A program made the translations under genes and the position numbers. Below are positions 32,251-40,851 of a DNA stretch of 64,000 nucleotides, piece after piece. Origin of the DNA: Streptomyces sp. NBC_00102 (lineage in GTDB: Bacteria > Actinomycetota > Actinomycetes > Streptomycetales > Streptomycetaceae); NCBI RefSeq assembly GCF_026343115.1, contig NZ_JAPEMC010000002.1, positions 310,001 to 374,000 on the forward strand, read 5' to 3'. The notes under the pieces were generated by a model that was not told the origin of the DNA, did no database searches, and worked only from the letters and a program-made list of their open reading frames with translations. Numbering within the stretch: the first letter of the stretch is position 1; each line of letters starts with the position of its first letter.

Positions 32251-33141
32251 TCAGACGCCCGGCGGCAGGTGCGACGGGCGGCCCCGGCCGCGCGTCACGG
32301 AGTAGCCGAAGACACCGGCCAGGGCCGCGAGCACCGCACCGCCCGCGCTCCACAGCCAGCGCTGCGTCCACCAGCCGGAGGACCAGCCGTCCTCCGGCTC
32401 GCTGCCGGCCACCACGACCGGCTCGTCCGTGGCGCCGTCGGTGGGGGAGGCCGACGCGGTGGAGCCGGCGGCGGCGCGTACGGCGGAGGAGCCGGGCACC
32501 AGCGGCTCGGAGAGCGTGCCGTCCACGTCGTGCGCGCTGCCCGCGTCGATCGAGGTGGCCTCCACCCGGGCCCCGATGGGCTGGCCGAGGTCGGTGTCGG
32601 GCAGGTCCAGCACGGTCAGCCGCACGTAGTAGCTGCCCGGCAGCGGGTCGTTGGCCCACGGCTCGGACCAGGCACGCACCGGGCGCAGTACGCAGTCGAG
32701 CTCGACCGTCGCCGCGTCGGCCGCCGCCGAGCGGGTCTGGTGGCCGTACATGCACGCCTGGCGGCGGCGCAGCCCGTCGTAGACGTCGATCTGCCAGGTG
32801 GACGCCCCGTGCCGGAGCGACGCCTCGGGGAGGGTCACGGTGGCCCGTACGGTCGGCCGCTGCCCGGCGTCGGCCGGGAAGACCCAGTAGAGGTAGTCGC
32901 CCACCGAGGCCTGCGCGGTGCCCGCCTGGTCCTGCTGGAGGGCGGTCGCGGTACGGAAGGTGGTGCCGGCTTCGGTGGGACCGGCTTCCGAGCCGTCCTC
33001 CGGGCTCGCCGAGGCGGACGGGTCGTCCGCCAGGGCCGGGCCCGCGGTGGGGAACAGGGCGAGACCGGCGACCAGGGCGCCCGCGCTCGCGCGCAGCACC
33101 CGGTGGGTGCGGGTGGTCCGGATACGGGGAGTCGTACGCAT
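32251..33141 (-). CDS. Secreted, C-terminally anchored protein paired with the vWA protein
   Basis: A 296-aa exported protein with a signal peptide at residues ~1-38 (VLRASAGALVAGLALFPTAGPALA), a Ser/Pro/Glu-rich segment, a beta-rich middle (YLYWVFPADAGQRPTVRATV), a likely disulfide pair (QACMYG and ELDCVL), then an acidic linker. A C-terminal membrane anchor (WLWSAGGAVLAALAGVFGYSV) and a basic tail follow. The middle domain resembles the C-terminal part of the neighbouring vWA protein (both describe a sugar-binding-like or peptidase-C-terminal-like sandwich). ATG 33141 follows GGAGGA, and its first base is the last base of the upstream stop (TGATG), so the two are translationally coupled. 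Confidence 0.75.
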   Translation of the reverse strand: MRTTPRIRTTRTHRVLRASAGALVAGLALFPTAGPALADDPSASASPEDGSEAGPTEAGTTFRTATALQQDQAGTAQASVGDYLYWVFPADAGQRPTVRATVTLPEASLRHGASTWQIDVYDGLRRRQACMYGHQTRSAAADAATVELDCVLRPVRAWSEPWANDPLPGSYYVRLTVLDLPDTDLGQPIGARVEATSIDAGSAHDVDGTLSEPLVPGSSAVRAAAGSTASASPTDGATDEPVVVAGSEPEDGWSSGWWTQRWLWSAGGAVLAALAGVFGYSVTRGRGRPSHLPPGV

Positions 33142-34412
33142 CAGTTGGTCCTCCATACGGCGACGCGCCAGCGCGAGATCCAGCCGAACAGCAGACCGGC
33201 CAGCAGACCGGCGAGCAGCATCAGGCCCAGGAACCACCAGCCGCGGCCGAGGCCGAAGGCCGCGGTGTCCGCCGCGTCGTCGGGGGAGTCCACCACGTCG
33301 ATGGTCAGCTCGACCGGCATGCCGGGGCCGGTCTTCGCGGAGGTGGGGGAGGAGAAGGAGTCGCCGAGCTGGAGACAGACGGCCTCGGCCGTCTCGGCGT
33401 CGGCGTCGTCGTCCGCCTCGGCCTTGGGGTAGCGCAGCCCGGTGGAGATGGCGTCGGTACGGCCGGTGCCCGATTCGGAGCCCCGGACGATCTCCCGTCC
33501 GTGCGTGGTGACCGCGCGCAGCAGGATGCCGTAGTCGTTGTTGACGGCCCGGTCGGCCGAGACACTGGCGGAGGCCCGCAGCTCCTGGCCGGGCAGGACG
33601 TTCACCCGGTACCAGCGGTGCTCGCCGAGCTTGGCGCGGTCCGTGTAGAGGCCGGGGGTGAGCTCGGGGGCCTTGGCGCAACTGGCCGCGCCCTCGGTCG
33701 CCACCGGGGTGACGACGGGTTCGGCGGCGCGGTCCACCAGCTGGGTGACCCGGTGCGACAGGTCCTCCTTGTGCTGGACGGCCGTGTACGTACCGCCGGT
33801 GGCCTCGGCGATGCAGGTCAGCTGCTGCCGGATCTTCGCGTTGGGCACCAGGCCCAGGGTGTCGATCACCAGGTGCACCCCGCGGGCGGCGATGTCGCGC
33901 GCCACCTCGCACGGGTCGAGCGGGCCGCAGGTGTCCTCGCCGTCGGTGATCAGGACGATCCGCCGGGTGGAATCACCCCCGTCCAGGTCGTCCGCCGCGC
34001 CGAGCAGAGCCGGGCCGATCGGGGTCCAGCCGGTGGGTGCGAGGGTCGCGACCGCGGTCTTCGCGTCGGTGCGGTCCAACGGCCCGACCGGGTACAGCTG
34101 CTTGGTGTCCTTGCAGCCGACCTGGCGGTCGTCGCCCGGGTAGTCGGCGCCGAGCGTGCGTATGCCGAGCTGGACCTCCTCGGGGACGGCGTCCAGCACG
34201 TCGTTGAACGCCTGCTTGGCCGCGCTCATCCGGGACTCGCCGTCGATGTCGCGGGTGCGCATGGACCCGCTGACGTCGAGGACCAGTTCGACCTTGGGCG
34301 AGGAGGCGGTGGGGGGTTCGTCGGCGGCGGCCGGCACGGCGGTGCCGATTCCGGCGGCCAGGGTGGCGAGGAACAGGCCCACCCCGGTCGTCAGCCGTTT
34401 GGTTGTGATCAT
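33141..34412 (-). CDS. Secreted vWA-domain protein with C-terminal membrane anchor
   Basis: A 423-aa exported protein with a signal peptide ending near residue 30 (VPAAA). A von Willebrand factor A domain has an intact MIDAS motif, DVSGS (46-50), plus the later T and D of the metal site (TGWTPIG, ITDGED). A C-terminal beta-rich region follows (RWYRVNVLPGQELRASASV), then one membrane segment (WWFLGLMLLAGLLAGLLFGW) with a basic tail. The vWA domain should bind a metal and a protein partner at the outer face of the membrane. It is cotranscribed with the next gene, whose product has the same overall topology. A hairpin at 34439-34479 isolates it from xylB. Confidence 0.85.
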   Translation of the reverse strand: MITTKRLTTGVGLFLATLAAGIGTAVPAAADEPPTASSPKVELVLDVSGSMRTRDIDGESRMSAAKQAFNDVLDAVPEEVQLGIRTLGADYPGDDRQVGCKDTKQLYPVGPLDRTDAKTAVATLAPTGWTPIGPALLGAADDLDGGDSTRRIVLITDGEDTCGPLDPCEVARDIAARGVHLVIDTLGLVPNAKIRQQLTCIAEATGGTYTAVQHKEDLSHRVTQLVDRAAEPVVTPVATEGAASCAKAPELTPGLYTDRAKLGEHRWYRVNVLPGQELRASASVSADRAVNNDYGILLRAVTTHGREIVRGSESGTGRTDAISTGLRYPKAEADDDADAETAEAVCLQLGDSFSSPTSAKTGPGMPVELTIDVVDSPDDAADTAAFGLGRGWWFLGLMLLAGLLAGLLFGWISRWRVAVWRTN

Positions 34413-34438
34413 CGCCGGATCCTATTGAACATCGGTTC

Positions 34439-34479
34439 GCATCCCCAAACCCGCTGCGCGGAAGCGGGTTCGGGGATGC
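34439..34479 (-). terminator. Terminator downstream of xylB
   Basis: Arms 34439-34455 and 34463-34479 pair over 16 of 17 positions (one A/C mismatch) around a 7-nt loop. It lies after the xylB stop and before the vWA gene, in the direction of minus-strand transcription. Confidence 0.75.
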
Positions 34480-34512
34480 CCGAGGTGATCCGGCGGTGCT
34501 CCCGGGGTGCCG

Positions 34513-36003
34513 TCAGCCGCCGAGAAGGGACTGCGCGGACCGGTCGAGCACCGATCCGATCCGCTCCCAGGCCGCCGTGTCCCGCTCGACCGCGTCGAGT
34601 TGACGGTCCGTCCCCGCCGTGCCGTTGCCGTTCCACGCGGTGGCCAGGGCGACCGGGTCGCCGCCGCCGGCCGCCGCGGCGGCGAGCGCGGCGGCGCCGA
34701 GGGCCACCAACTCGCCGTTGGCGGGCAGCACCAGGGGCCGGCCGGAGAGCCGGCGCACGGTCTCGATCCAGGTGGTGCCCTGCGCGCCGCCGCCGATCAG
34801 GCGCAGCGGGCGGGCGGCGACCTCCGGGTCCGCCGGGTCGAGCCCGCAGGCGCGGAGCAGTTCGTCCATGGCGTGCAGCACGGTGAACACCGCGCCTTCG
34901 TAGGCGGCGCCCAGAAGTTGCTGCGGGGTGGTGTCGTGGCGCAGACCGGTGAGCAGGCCGGAGGCGTGCGGCAGGTCGGGGGTGCGCTCGCCGTCCAGGT
35001 ACGGAAGGAGGACGGCTTCGCCGCCGGGTGACGCGTCGTCACGGTGGAGGCCCAGCAGGCCGGCCACCTTGTCCACGGCGAGGGTGCAGTTCAGCGTGCA
35101 GGCGAGCGGGAGGTACGTTCCGTCCGCCGCCGCGAAACCGGCGAGCGCGGGGGAGGCGGGCCGGGTGCGGGAGGCCGCGAAGACGGTGCCGGAGGTGCCG
35201 AGGCTGAGCACCGGGTGGTCGAGCAGTCCCTCGGCGCCGAGGCCGAGGCCGACCGCGGCGGCCATGTTGTCGCCGGTGCCGGCCGCGACGGCGATGCCGG
35301 CGGGCAGCCCGAGCGCCTCGGCGGCCTCGGCGGTCAGCGAACCGGCGCGGGCGCCGCCGGTGGGGGCGACCTCGGGCAGCAGTGCCGCGTCCAGGCCGAT
35401 CAGGGCGAGCAGCTCGGGGTCGTACGCGCCGGTGGCGGTGGAGTACCAGCAGGTGCCCGAGGCGTCGCCCGGGTCGGTCACCGCGACACCGGTGAGACGC
35501 TCGGTGAGGAAGTCGTGCGGGAGGCGGACGGCCGCGGTGGCGGCCGCGGTCTCCGGTTCGTTCTCGCGCAGCCACTGCCACTTGGACGCGGTCATCGAGG
35601 CGACCGGCACCGAGCCGGTGCGGGCCGTCCACGCCTCGGGGCCGCCGAGCGCCTCGGTGAGGGCGGCGGCCTGCGGGGCGGAGCGGGTGTCGTTCCAGAG
35701 CAGCGCGGGGCGCAGCGGGCGGCCGTCGGCGTCCAGCACCACGAGCCCGTGCTGCTGCCCGGCGACCGCGATGCCCGTGACGGTCGATGCGGGGACCTGG
35801 GCCTCCTTCATCCCGGCGGCCACCGCGTCGCGCAGCGCCTGCCACCACACCTCGGGGTCGCTCTCGCGGGCGCCGCCCTCGCCGAGGACCACGTGCGGGG
35901 CGCGGCCCACGGCGAGGATCTCGCCGGTGACGGCATCGGTGACAGCTGCTTTGGTGGACTGGGTGGAACTGTCCACACCGATGACGACCGTGCGCGGCGG
36001 CAT
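34513..36003 (-). CDS. xylB: Xylulokinase
   Basis: A 496-aa FGGY-family kinase that phosphorylates D-xylulose to xylulose 5-phosphate for the pentose phosphate pathway. The N-terminal actin-like domain has VIGVDSSTQSTKAAV (phosphate 1 loop) and GIAVAGQQHGLVVLD. LLWNDTRS follows, then the catalytic aspartate region AGTGDNMAAAVG, and a C-terminal ATP-binding loop PLRLIGGGAQGTTWI. The start at 36003 has AGAGGT upstream. It is transcribed divergently from xylA across a 200-bp region with operator-like dyads. This arrangement (xylB and xylA back to back with a ROK regulator nearby) is standard for Streptomyces xylose use. Confidence 0.95.
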   Translation of the reverse strand: MPPRTVVIGVDSSTQSTKAAVTDAVTGEILAVGRAPHVVLGEGGARESDPEVWWQALRDAVAAGMKEAQVPASTVTGIAVAGQQHGLVVLDADGRPLRPALLWNDTRSAPQAAALTEALGGPEAWTARTGSVPVASMTASKWQWLRENEPETAAATAAVRLPHDFLTERLTGVAVTDPGDASGTCWYSTATGAYDPELLALIGLDAALLPEVAPTGGARAGSLTAEAAEALGLPAGIAVAAGTGDNMAAAVGLGLGAEGLLDHPVLSLGTSGTVFAASRTRPASPALAGFAAADGTYLPLACTLNCTLAVDKVAGLLGLHRDDASPGGEAVLLPYLDGERTPDLPHASGLLTGLRHDTTPQQLLGAAYEGAVFTVLHAMDELLRACGLDPADPEVAARPLRLIGGGAQGTTWIETVRRLSGRPLVLPANGELVALGAAALAAAAAGGGDPVALATAWNGNGTAGTDRQLDAVERDTAAWERIGSVLDRSAQSLLGG

Positions 36004-36027
36004 GGCTACCTCTTCTCGTGCTGCGGG

Positions 36028-36050
36028 ATTTGCTCGTTCGCCAAACAAAT
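36028..36050. promoter_or_regulatory. ROK/XylR-type operator in the xylB-xylA intergenic region
   Basis: A 23-bp dyad with ATTTG at 36028-36032 and CAAAT at 36046-36050; arms match at 7 of 9 positions (ATTTGnTnG on the reverse strand). Its layout resembles the Bacillus XylR box (TTTGTTTGG...CAAA). It lies 25 bp upstream of the xylB start, where a repressor would block initiation. Confidence 0.55.
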
Positions 36051-36125
36051 TACGTGATCGGATGGGGTGCGAACAGGGGCGCGAAGACTTTTTGGTGCCC
36101 AAGGGTTTCCCATCCGGCCGTCCGG

Positions 36126-36146
36126 GTGCCATATTAGTAATGGCAC
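36126..36146. promoter_or_regulatory. Inverted repeat upstream of xylA
   Basis: A perfect 7-bp inverted repeat GTGCCAT / ATGGCAC with a 7-nt A/T-rich spacer (ATTAGTA) and an overlapping -10-like TATTAG. It lies about 60 bp before the xylA ATG. Just downstream, GAACAAATT repeats part of the ROK-type site at 36028. Confidence 0.5.
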
Positions 36147-36204
36147 TGAACAAATTGGTCGGTCGGCAGAGCAGCCGTCCGGGCCCGTCGATCAAGAGGC
36201 AGAC

Positions 36205-37374
36205 ATGTCGGACCGCTTCACTCCCACTTCCGCTGACAAGTTCACCTTCGGTCTCTGGACCGTGGGCTGGCGGGGCAACGACCCCTTCGGCGAGCCGACC
36301 CGTCCGGCGCTGGACCCGGTCGAGTCCGTCGAGAAGCTCGCGGAGCTCGGCGCGCACGGTGTGACGTTCCACGACGACGACCTGATCCCGTTCGGGTCCT
36401 CGGACAGCGAGCGCGCCGCGGTGATCGGCCGGTTCAAGGACGCTCTGGAGCGCACCGGCCTGAAGGTCCCGATGGCCACCACCAACCTGTTCACGCACCC
36501 CGTGTTCAAGGACGGCGGCTTCACCTCCAACGACCGTGACGTCCGCCGCTACGCGCTGCGCAAGGTCATCCGCAACATCGACCTCGCCGCCGAGCTCGGC
36601 GCCGAGACCTACGTCGCCTGGGGCGGCCGCGAGGGCGCCGAGTCCGGCGGCGCCAAGGACGTCCGCGACGCCCTCGACCGCATGAAGGAAGCCTTCGACC
36701 TCCTCGGCGAGTACGTCACCGACAAGGGCTACGACATCCGCTTCGCGATCGAGCCCAAGCCCAACGAGCCCCGCGGCGACATCCTCCTGCCCACCGTCGG
36801 CCACGCCCTCGCCTTCATCGAGCGCCTGGAACGCCCCGAGCTCTACGGCGTGAACCCCGAGGTCGGCCACGAGCAGATGGCCGGGCTCAACTTCCCCCAC
36901 GGCATCGCCCAGGCCCTGTGGGCCGGCAAGCTCTACCACATCGACCTCAACGGCCAGTCCGGCATCAAGTACGACCAGGACTTCCGCTTCGGCGCCGGCG
37001 ACCTGCGCCAGGCCTTCTGGCTCGTCGACCTCCTGGAGAACTCCGACTACACCGGCCCCCGCCACTTCGACTTCAAGCCGGTGCGCACCGACGGCATCGA
37101 CGGCGTCTGGGAGTCCGCGAAGAACTGCATGCGCAACTACCTGATCCTCAAGGAGCGCGCCGCCGCCTTCCGCAACGACCCCGCCGTCCAGGAAGCCCTC
37201 ACCGCCTCCCGCCTGGACGAGCTCGCCACCCCGACCGCCGCCGACGGCCTCAAGGGCCTCCTCGCCGACACCTCCGCCTACGAGGACTTCGACGTCGACG
37301 CCGCCGCCCAGCGCTCCATGGCCTTCGAAGCCCTCGACCAGCTCGCCCTGGACCACCTCCTCGGCGTCCGCTGA
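36205..37374 (+). CDS. xylA: Xylose isomerase
   Basis: A 389-aa metal-dependent isomerase converting D-xylose to D-xylulose (also glucose to fructose). The length and sequence match the class I actinomycete enzymes. The active-site His and Asp lie in VTFHDDDL (H56, D59). The metal ligands are in [12 protein letters not shown] and in NPEVGHEQM, followed by the YHIDLNGQ and KYDQDFRFG motifs. AAGAGG precedes the ATG at 36205. It stands divergent to xylB and ends in a very strong terminator. It connects directly to the alpha-xylosidase of the xyloglucan locus, which supplies its substrate. Confidence 0.97.
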   Translation: MSDRFTPTSADKFTFGLWTVGWRGNDPFGEPTRPALDPVESVEKLAELGAHGVTFHDDDLIPFGSSDSERAAVIGRFKDALERTGLKVPMATTNLFTHPVFKDGGFTSNDRDVRRYALRKVIRNIDLAAELGAETYVAWGGREGAESGGAKDVRDALDRMKEAFDLLGEYVTDKGYDIRFAIEPKPNEPRGDILLPTVGHALAFIERLERPELYGVNPEVGHEQMAGLNFPHGIAQALWAGKLYHIDLNGQSGIKYDQDFRFGAGDLRQAFWLVDLLENSDYTGPRHFDFKPVRTDGIDGVWESAKNCMRNYLILKERAAAFRNDPAVQEALTASRLDELATPTAADGLKGLLADTSAYEDFDVDAAAQRSMAFEALDQLALDHLLGVR

Positions 37375-37419
37375 CCCCAGGGGTACCGCGACACCCGCGA
37401 CTCGCGACACGCGATGCTC

Positions 37420-37469
37420 AACCGGCAGGGGCCGGGCCGTCCGGCGGGACGGCCCGGCCCCTGCCGGTT
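37420..37469 (+). terminator. Strong terminator after xylA
   Basis: A perfect 23-bp inverted repeat (37420-37442 with 37447-37469) with a GGCG tetraloop, starting 46 bp after the xylA stop. No U-run. Its symmetry also lets it terminate the convergent SnoaL-like gene. Confidence 0.9.
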
Positions 37470-37508
37470 CGTGTGCGCGAGCGCCGGTCGGGCGCGCCCC
37501 AGCGGTGC

Positions 37509-37949
37509 TCAGCCCCGGGACGCCGCGACGCCGAAGCCGTCCATGTAATCGCGCACGCGGACGATCAGACCGTCCCGCACGTGCAGGATCAGCAGCCCGG
37601 GGACGGTGAAGGTGAGGCCCCGGGCGGGCAGCGAACCCACCACCACGTGCTCGGAGACGATCACCCCCGGGTCGCCGGTCTCGTACACGGTGACGTCGCG
37701 GATCTCCGTGACCTCGGCCGGACTCGCGCCCCAGGCCGCCCGGTAACCCGCGCGGACCTCCTCGCGCCCCTCGAAGCGTTCGGGGAAGCCGGGGCTGGTG
37801 AACGGGAACTCGTGCACCGCGTCGACCGCGTAGAGATCCGCGAGATCGTCGGCGGCCATCGACAACATGGCCCGGTGGTAGTGCTCCAGCACCACGCGCG
37901 GGGTGGGTGCGACTGGAATCCCGGGGTCCGGCTCGGTCACGGCGATCAC
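37509..37949 (-). CDS. SnoaL-like/NTF2-fold protein
   Basis: A 146-aa protein of the NTF2-like superfamily. It shows the alpha+beta barrel pattern: N-terminal helix VVLEHYHRAMLSMAADDLADLY, then VHEFPFTSPGFPERFEGREEVRAGY and the C-terminal strands LLILHVRDGLIVRVRDYMD. Members are ketosteroid-isomerase-like enzymes, polyketide cyclases or stress-related ligand binders. No cluster context indicates a substrate. The GTG start at 37949 has only a weak ribosome-binding site. Confidence 0.8.
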   Translation of the reverse strand: MIAVTEPDPGIPVAPTPRVVLEHYHRAMLSMAADDLADLYAVDAVHEFPFTSPGFPERFEGREEVRAGYRAAWGASPAEVTEIRDVTVYETGDPGVIVSEHVVVGSLPARGLTFTVPGLLILHVRDGLIVRVRDYMDGFGVAASRG

Positions 37950-38073
37950 TCCGTTCGGGCGGCCGCGAAGGCAGGTGCGAAGACGGACGCGAGATGGCCG
38001 CTGGGTGCCAACGCGTCACCACCGGGGGCCAGTTGGCGCCCCGGTGGTGGCACGCTACCAGGACCGGTTCTTC

Positions 38074-39318
38074 TCACCGCTCCCGGCCGGCGTACGCCAC
38101 CGGGTCGGCCAGGACGTCCTGCATCACCAGGGCCGCCGCGCCCCGTGCCGCGTCCCCGGCCACCGAGGACGCCCGCAGCCTGCCGCTGCCCGGGGACCAG
38201 AGACCGGAGACCACCCGGCCGGTCAGTTCCTCGTCGGCCGGCCCGGACAGCCAGGGCATCAGGCTCCGGAAGATCCCGCCGAGCACCACGGCGTCCGGGT
38301 CGATCAGGTTCACCGCGCCCGACAGGACGCGGCCCAGCATGCGGCCCGCCTCGCCGACCGCCGCTGTGGCGCGCGCGTCGCCCGAGCGCACCCTGCGCTC
38401 CAGCTCGACCACCGCCGCACCGCCCCCGGCCCCCTCTATGCCCGCCGCCCGCAACAGCGCCGCCTGACCCGCGTACTGCTCCAGGCAGCCGCGCGAGCCG
38501 CACCGGCACTCGGGGCCCTCAGGGTCCACGACGACATGGCCGATCTCCCCGGCGAAGCCGTGCGCGCCGCGCAGCAGCTCGCCACCGATCACCAGGGCGC
38601 CGCCGACACCGATCTCGCCCGTCAGGTAGAGGAAGCTGCGGACGTCGCCGAGGCCGCCGAACCACAGCTCGGCCAGCGCCGCCAGGTTCGCCTCGTTCTC
38701 CGAGCTGACGGGCAGCGGGCCGAGCCCCGGGTTCAGTACGGCGAGTGCCTCGGCGAACAGACGCTCCGCCGGGACGCGGTTCCAGCCGAGGTTCGGCGCC
38801 TGGCGCACCGCGCCGCCCGAGACGAGGCCCGGCAGGGCGAGCGCCGCGCCCACCGGGGCGAGCTCCTGCTCGTGGGCCGAGTCCAGGGTTCGCGCGGCGA
38901 TCCGGGCGGCGCGCACCAGGACCTCCTCGGGCGGTTCCCCCCGGTTGTCCAGATGCTCCGTCTGCCGTACCCGTCCGGTGCCCGCCAGGTCGACGACGCA
39001 GACCGAGACGTAGTCGATGTTGATCTCCACCCCGATGCCCGCGGGCCCGGTGCGGGCGACCTTGAGCGCGGTGCCGGGACGCCCCGCCTGACCGCTGAAG
39101 GTCTTGCCGGACTCGGTGAGGAAGCCGGTCTCCAGCAACTGTTCGACCAGTGAGGAGACCGCGGCCCGCGTGAGCCCCACGCGGGCCGCGACGCCGGCCC
39201 TGGTCGCCTCGCCGGTTTCGTCCTCGTCGCGGACGGCACGCAGTACGAGACTGAGATTGTGCCGTCGGACGGTGTCCTTGTCGGCCTTGGGGCCCAGCTG
39301 CGTGAGGTGATTCTTCAT
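38074..39318 (-). CDS. ROK-family transcriptional regulator (XylR-like)
   Basis: A 414-aa regulator with an N-terminal winged helix (RHNLSLVLRAV then RAGVAARVGLTRAAVSSLVEQL, residues ~19-62) and a ROK sugar-kinase-like domain. The kinase part has the Zn-binding motif CRCGSRGCLEQ with the preceding GHVVVDP, and GEIGVGGALV. ROK proteins of this type repress sugar genes and release DNA on sugar binding. Its closeness to xylA/xylB and the dyads in their intergenic region suggests xylose as effector, an inference. Confidence 0.9.
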   Translation of the reverse strand: MKNHLTQLGPKADKDTVRRHNLSLVLRAVRDEDETGEATRAGVAARVGLTRAAVSSLVEQLLETGFLTESGKTFSGQAGRPGTALKVARTGPAGIGVEINIDYVSVCVVDLAGTGRVRQTEHLDNRGEPPEEVLVRAARIAARTLDSAHEQELAPVGAALALPGLVSGGAVRQAPNLGWNRVPAERLFAEALAVLNPGLGPLPVSSENEANLAALAELWFGGLGDVRSFLYLTGEIGVGGALVIGGELLRGAHGFAGEIGHVVVDPEGPECRCGSRGCLEQYAGQAALLRAAGIEGAGGGAAVVELERRVRSGDARATAAVGEAGRMLGRVLSGAVNLIDPDAVVLGGIFRSLMPWLSGPADEELTGRVVSGLWSPGSGRLRASSVAGDAARGAAALVMQDVLADPVAYAGRER

Positions 39319-39418
39319 ATCGCCACCGAGCCTATGTGACGGCGGGGGCGACGGTACCGGAGAGGGGAGGAATCGTGCATTCCGAACGGATCTCCACCCG
39401 CTCCCGGTGCCGCCGCCG

Positions 39419-40081
39419 TCAGGCTTTCGCGCCGCGCTCGCGGAGCATGTCCGCCATGAGCGCGATCTCCGACCGCTGACCGCGCACCATGCCGGCGGCG
39501 AGGTTCGTGATCGCGTCGGTGGTGGCCGAGTCGGCCGCCGCCTGCGCCATCTCCGCCCCTGCGGTGTGGTGGGCCGTCATGAGCCGCAGATAGAGGATCT
39601 CGGCTTCCTCGCCCTTGGCCGCACGCAGCGCGTCCAGCTGGGTGTCGGTGGCCATGCCGGGCATCAGCGCCCCGTCGTGCGGCGTGAAGGTGTGGCCCAT
39701 CCACCGCATCGGCGGGACCGGTGAACTCTTCGCCAGCCCCCACAGCTCCAGCCAGCCGAGCATCATCCCGCGCTGGTTGGCCTGGGTGTTGATGATGTCG
39801 TACGCGAGCCGGCGCACCTCCTCGTCGTCCGTACGGTCCCGGACGATGAACGACATCTCGACGGCCTGCTGGTGATGTACGGACATGTCCCGGGCGAAAC
39901 CGGCGTCCACCGAACCGTCCGCGGGCGCCGACCGCGCGGCCTCCGAAGCGGCGCCGGAGCCGGAGGAAGAGGCGGAGGACGGCCGTACGACCATCAGCGC
40001 CACCAGCCCCAGGGCGAGCAGCAGCACGGCGACGCCGGCCACCGCCAGCCGTGACCCCGCCGCGCGGCCGGCGCTCGTCAC
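39419..40081 (-). CDS. DUF305 membrane-anchored protein
   Basis: A 220-aa exported protein with one N-terminal membrane segment (LAVAGVAVLLLALGLVALMVV), a Ser-rich linker, and a four-helix DUF305 domain. The domain shows its two signature histidine pairs, DMSVHHQQAVEMS and LMTAHHTAGAEM, with Met-rich surroundings (RGMMLGWL, MPGM). His/Met-rich DUF305 domains are thought to bind copper or other metals outside the membrane. Its GTG start overlaps the TGA of the DUF3105 gene (GTGA, 40078-40081), a pairing recurrent in actinomycetes. Confidence 0.9.
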   Translation of the reverse strand: MTSAGRAAGSRLAVAGVAVLLLALGLVALMVVRPSSASSSGSGAASEAARSAPADGSVDAGFARDMSVHHQQAVEMSFIVRDRTDDEEVRRLAYDIINTQANQRGMMLGWLELWGLAKSSPVPPMRWMGHTFTPHDGALMPGMATDTQLDALRAAKGEEAEILYLRLMTAHHTAGAEMAQAAADSATTDAITNLAAGMVRGQRSEIALMADMLRERGAKA

Positions 40082-40728
40082 TTGGAGATCCCGCCGGTGC
40101 AGGCGGCACCCGGCTCCGGCGTCTGCGCGCCCTGCACGTACTTGGTGAAGAACTGGGCGACCCGCGGGTCGGAAGCACTGGTCACGGTGACCTGCTTGCC
40201 CCAGGCGCTCAGGATCAACGGGTCCGCCTGGTCCTCCAGCGGGCTCATCAGGGAGTACGTGGTGTTCTTGACCCGCTCGGCGAGGGCCTTCACGTCGGCG
40301 TCCGCGGCCTTGCTGTTGTAGGTGACCCATACGGCGCCGTGTTCCATGGAGTGGACGGCGTTCTCCTTCGGTATCGCCTCGGTGTAGACGTCGGCGTCGC
40401 AGTTCATCCAGACCGGATTGTGGTCGCCGCCGACCGGCGGGTTCATCGGGTAGGAGACCGGCGTCTCGACGTGGTTCTGTGTCAGCTTGTCCCAGCTGCG
40501 CTCACCCGCGATGGCGCCGGTCTTCGCCTTCGCCTCGGCCTTGTCCTTGTCGTCGGCCTTCGTCATCAGATAGCCGCCGCCGGCGACCAGGGCGGCGACC
40601 ACCACGACGGCGGCCGAGATGGTGAGGATCCTGACGCGGCGCTCGCGGCCGCGCTCCTTGCGCCGCGCCTCCTCCAGCTTGGCGCGGCGCGCGGAGGAGG
40701 GGGAGTTCTGGTTCTGGGTCGAAGTCAT
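40078..40728 (-). CDS. DUF3105 membrane-anchored protein
   Basis: A 216-aa protein with a basic, coiled N-terminus (AKLEEARRKERGRERRVR), one membrane segment (ILTISAAVVVVAALVAGGGYL) and an extracellular DUF3105 domain with the family hallmarks NPPVGGDHNPVWMNC and ENAVHSMEHGAVWVTY. Function unknown; the conserved Cys and His residues suggest metal binding or redox. The ATG at 40728 has GAGGAC upstream, better than 40752. It is followed by the coupled DUF305 gene. Confidence 0.9.
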   Translation of the reverse strand: MTSTQNQNSPSSARRAKLEEARRKERGRERRVRILTISAAVVVVAALVAGGGYLMTKADDKDKAEAKAKTGAIAGERSWDKLTQNHVETPVSYPMNPPVGGDHNPVWMNCDADVYTEAIPKENAVHSMEHGAVWVTYNSKAADADVKALAERVKNTTYSLMSPLEDQADPLILSAWGKQVTVTSASDPRVAQFFTKYVQGAQTPEPGAACTGGISK

Positions 40729-40851
40729 GGGATCGTCCTCGGAATTCGGCATCGACGGGAAGTACGCGGGGAGAATGGCGCTCCGGGCGGGCCGGTGACA
40801 ACACCCCCTCGAACGGGGCCTCTTGTCCGGCTCGCGGCTGCGGGGCGGCCC

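Noticed and set aside
34513..38022. 1169-aa minus-strand protein through xylA
   Set aside because: Only the xylulokinase part from 36003 is protein-like; the rest is antisense to xylA and the SnoaL-like region.
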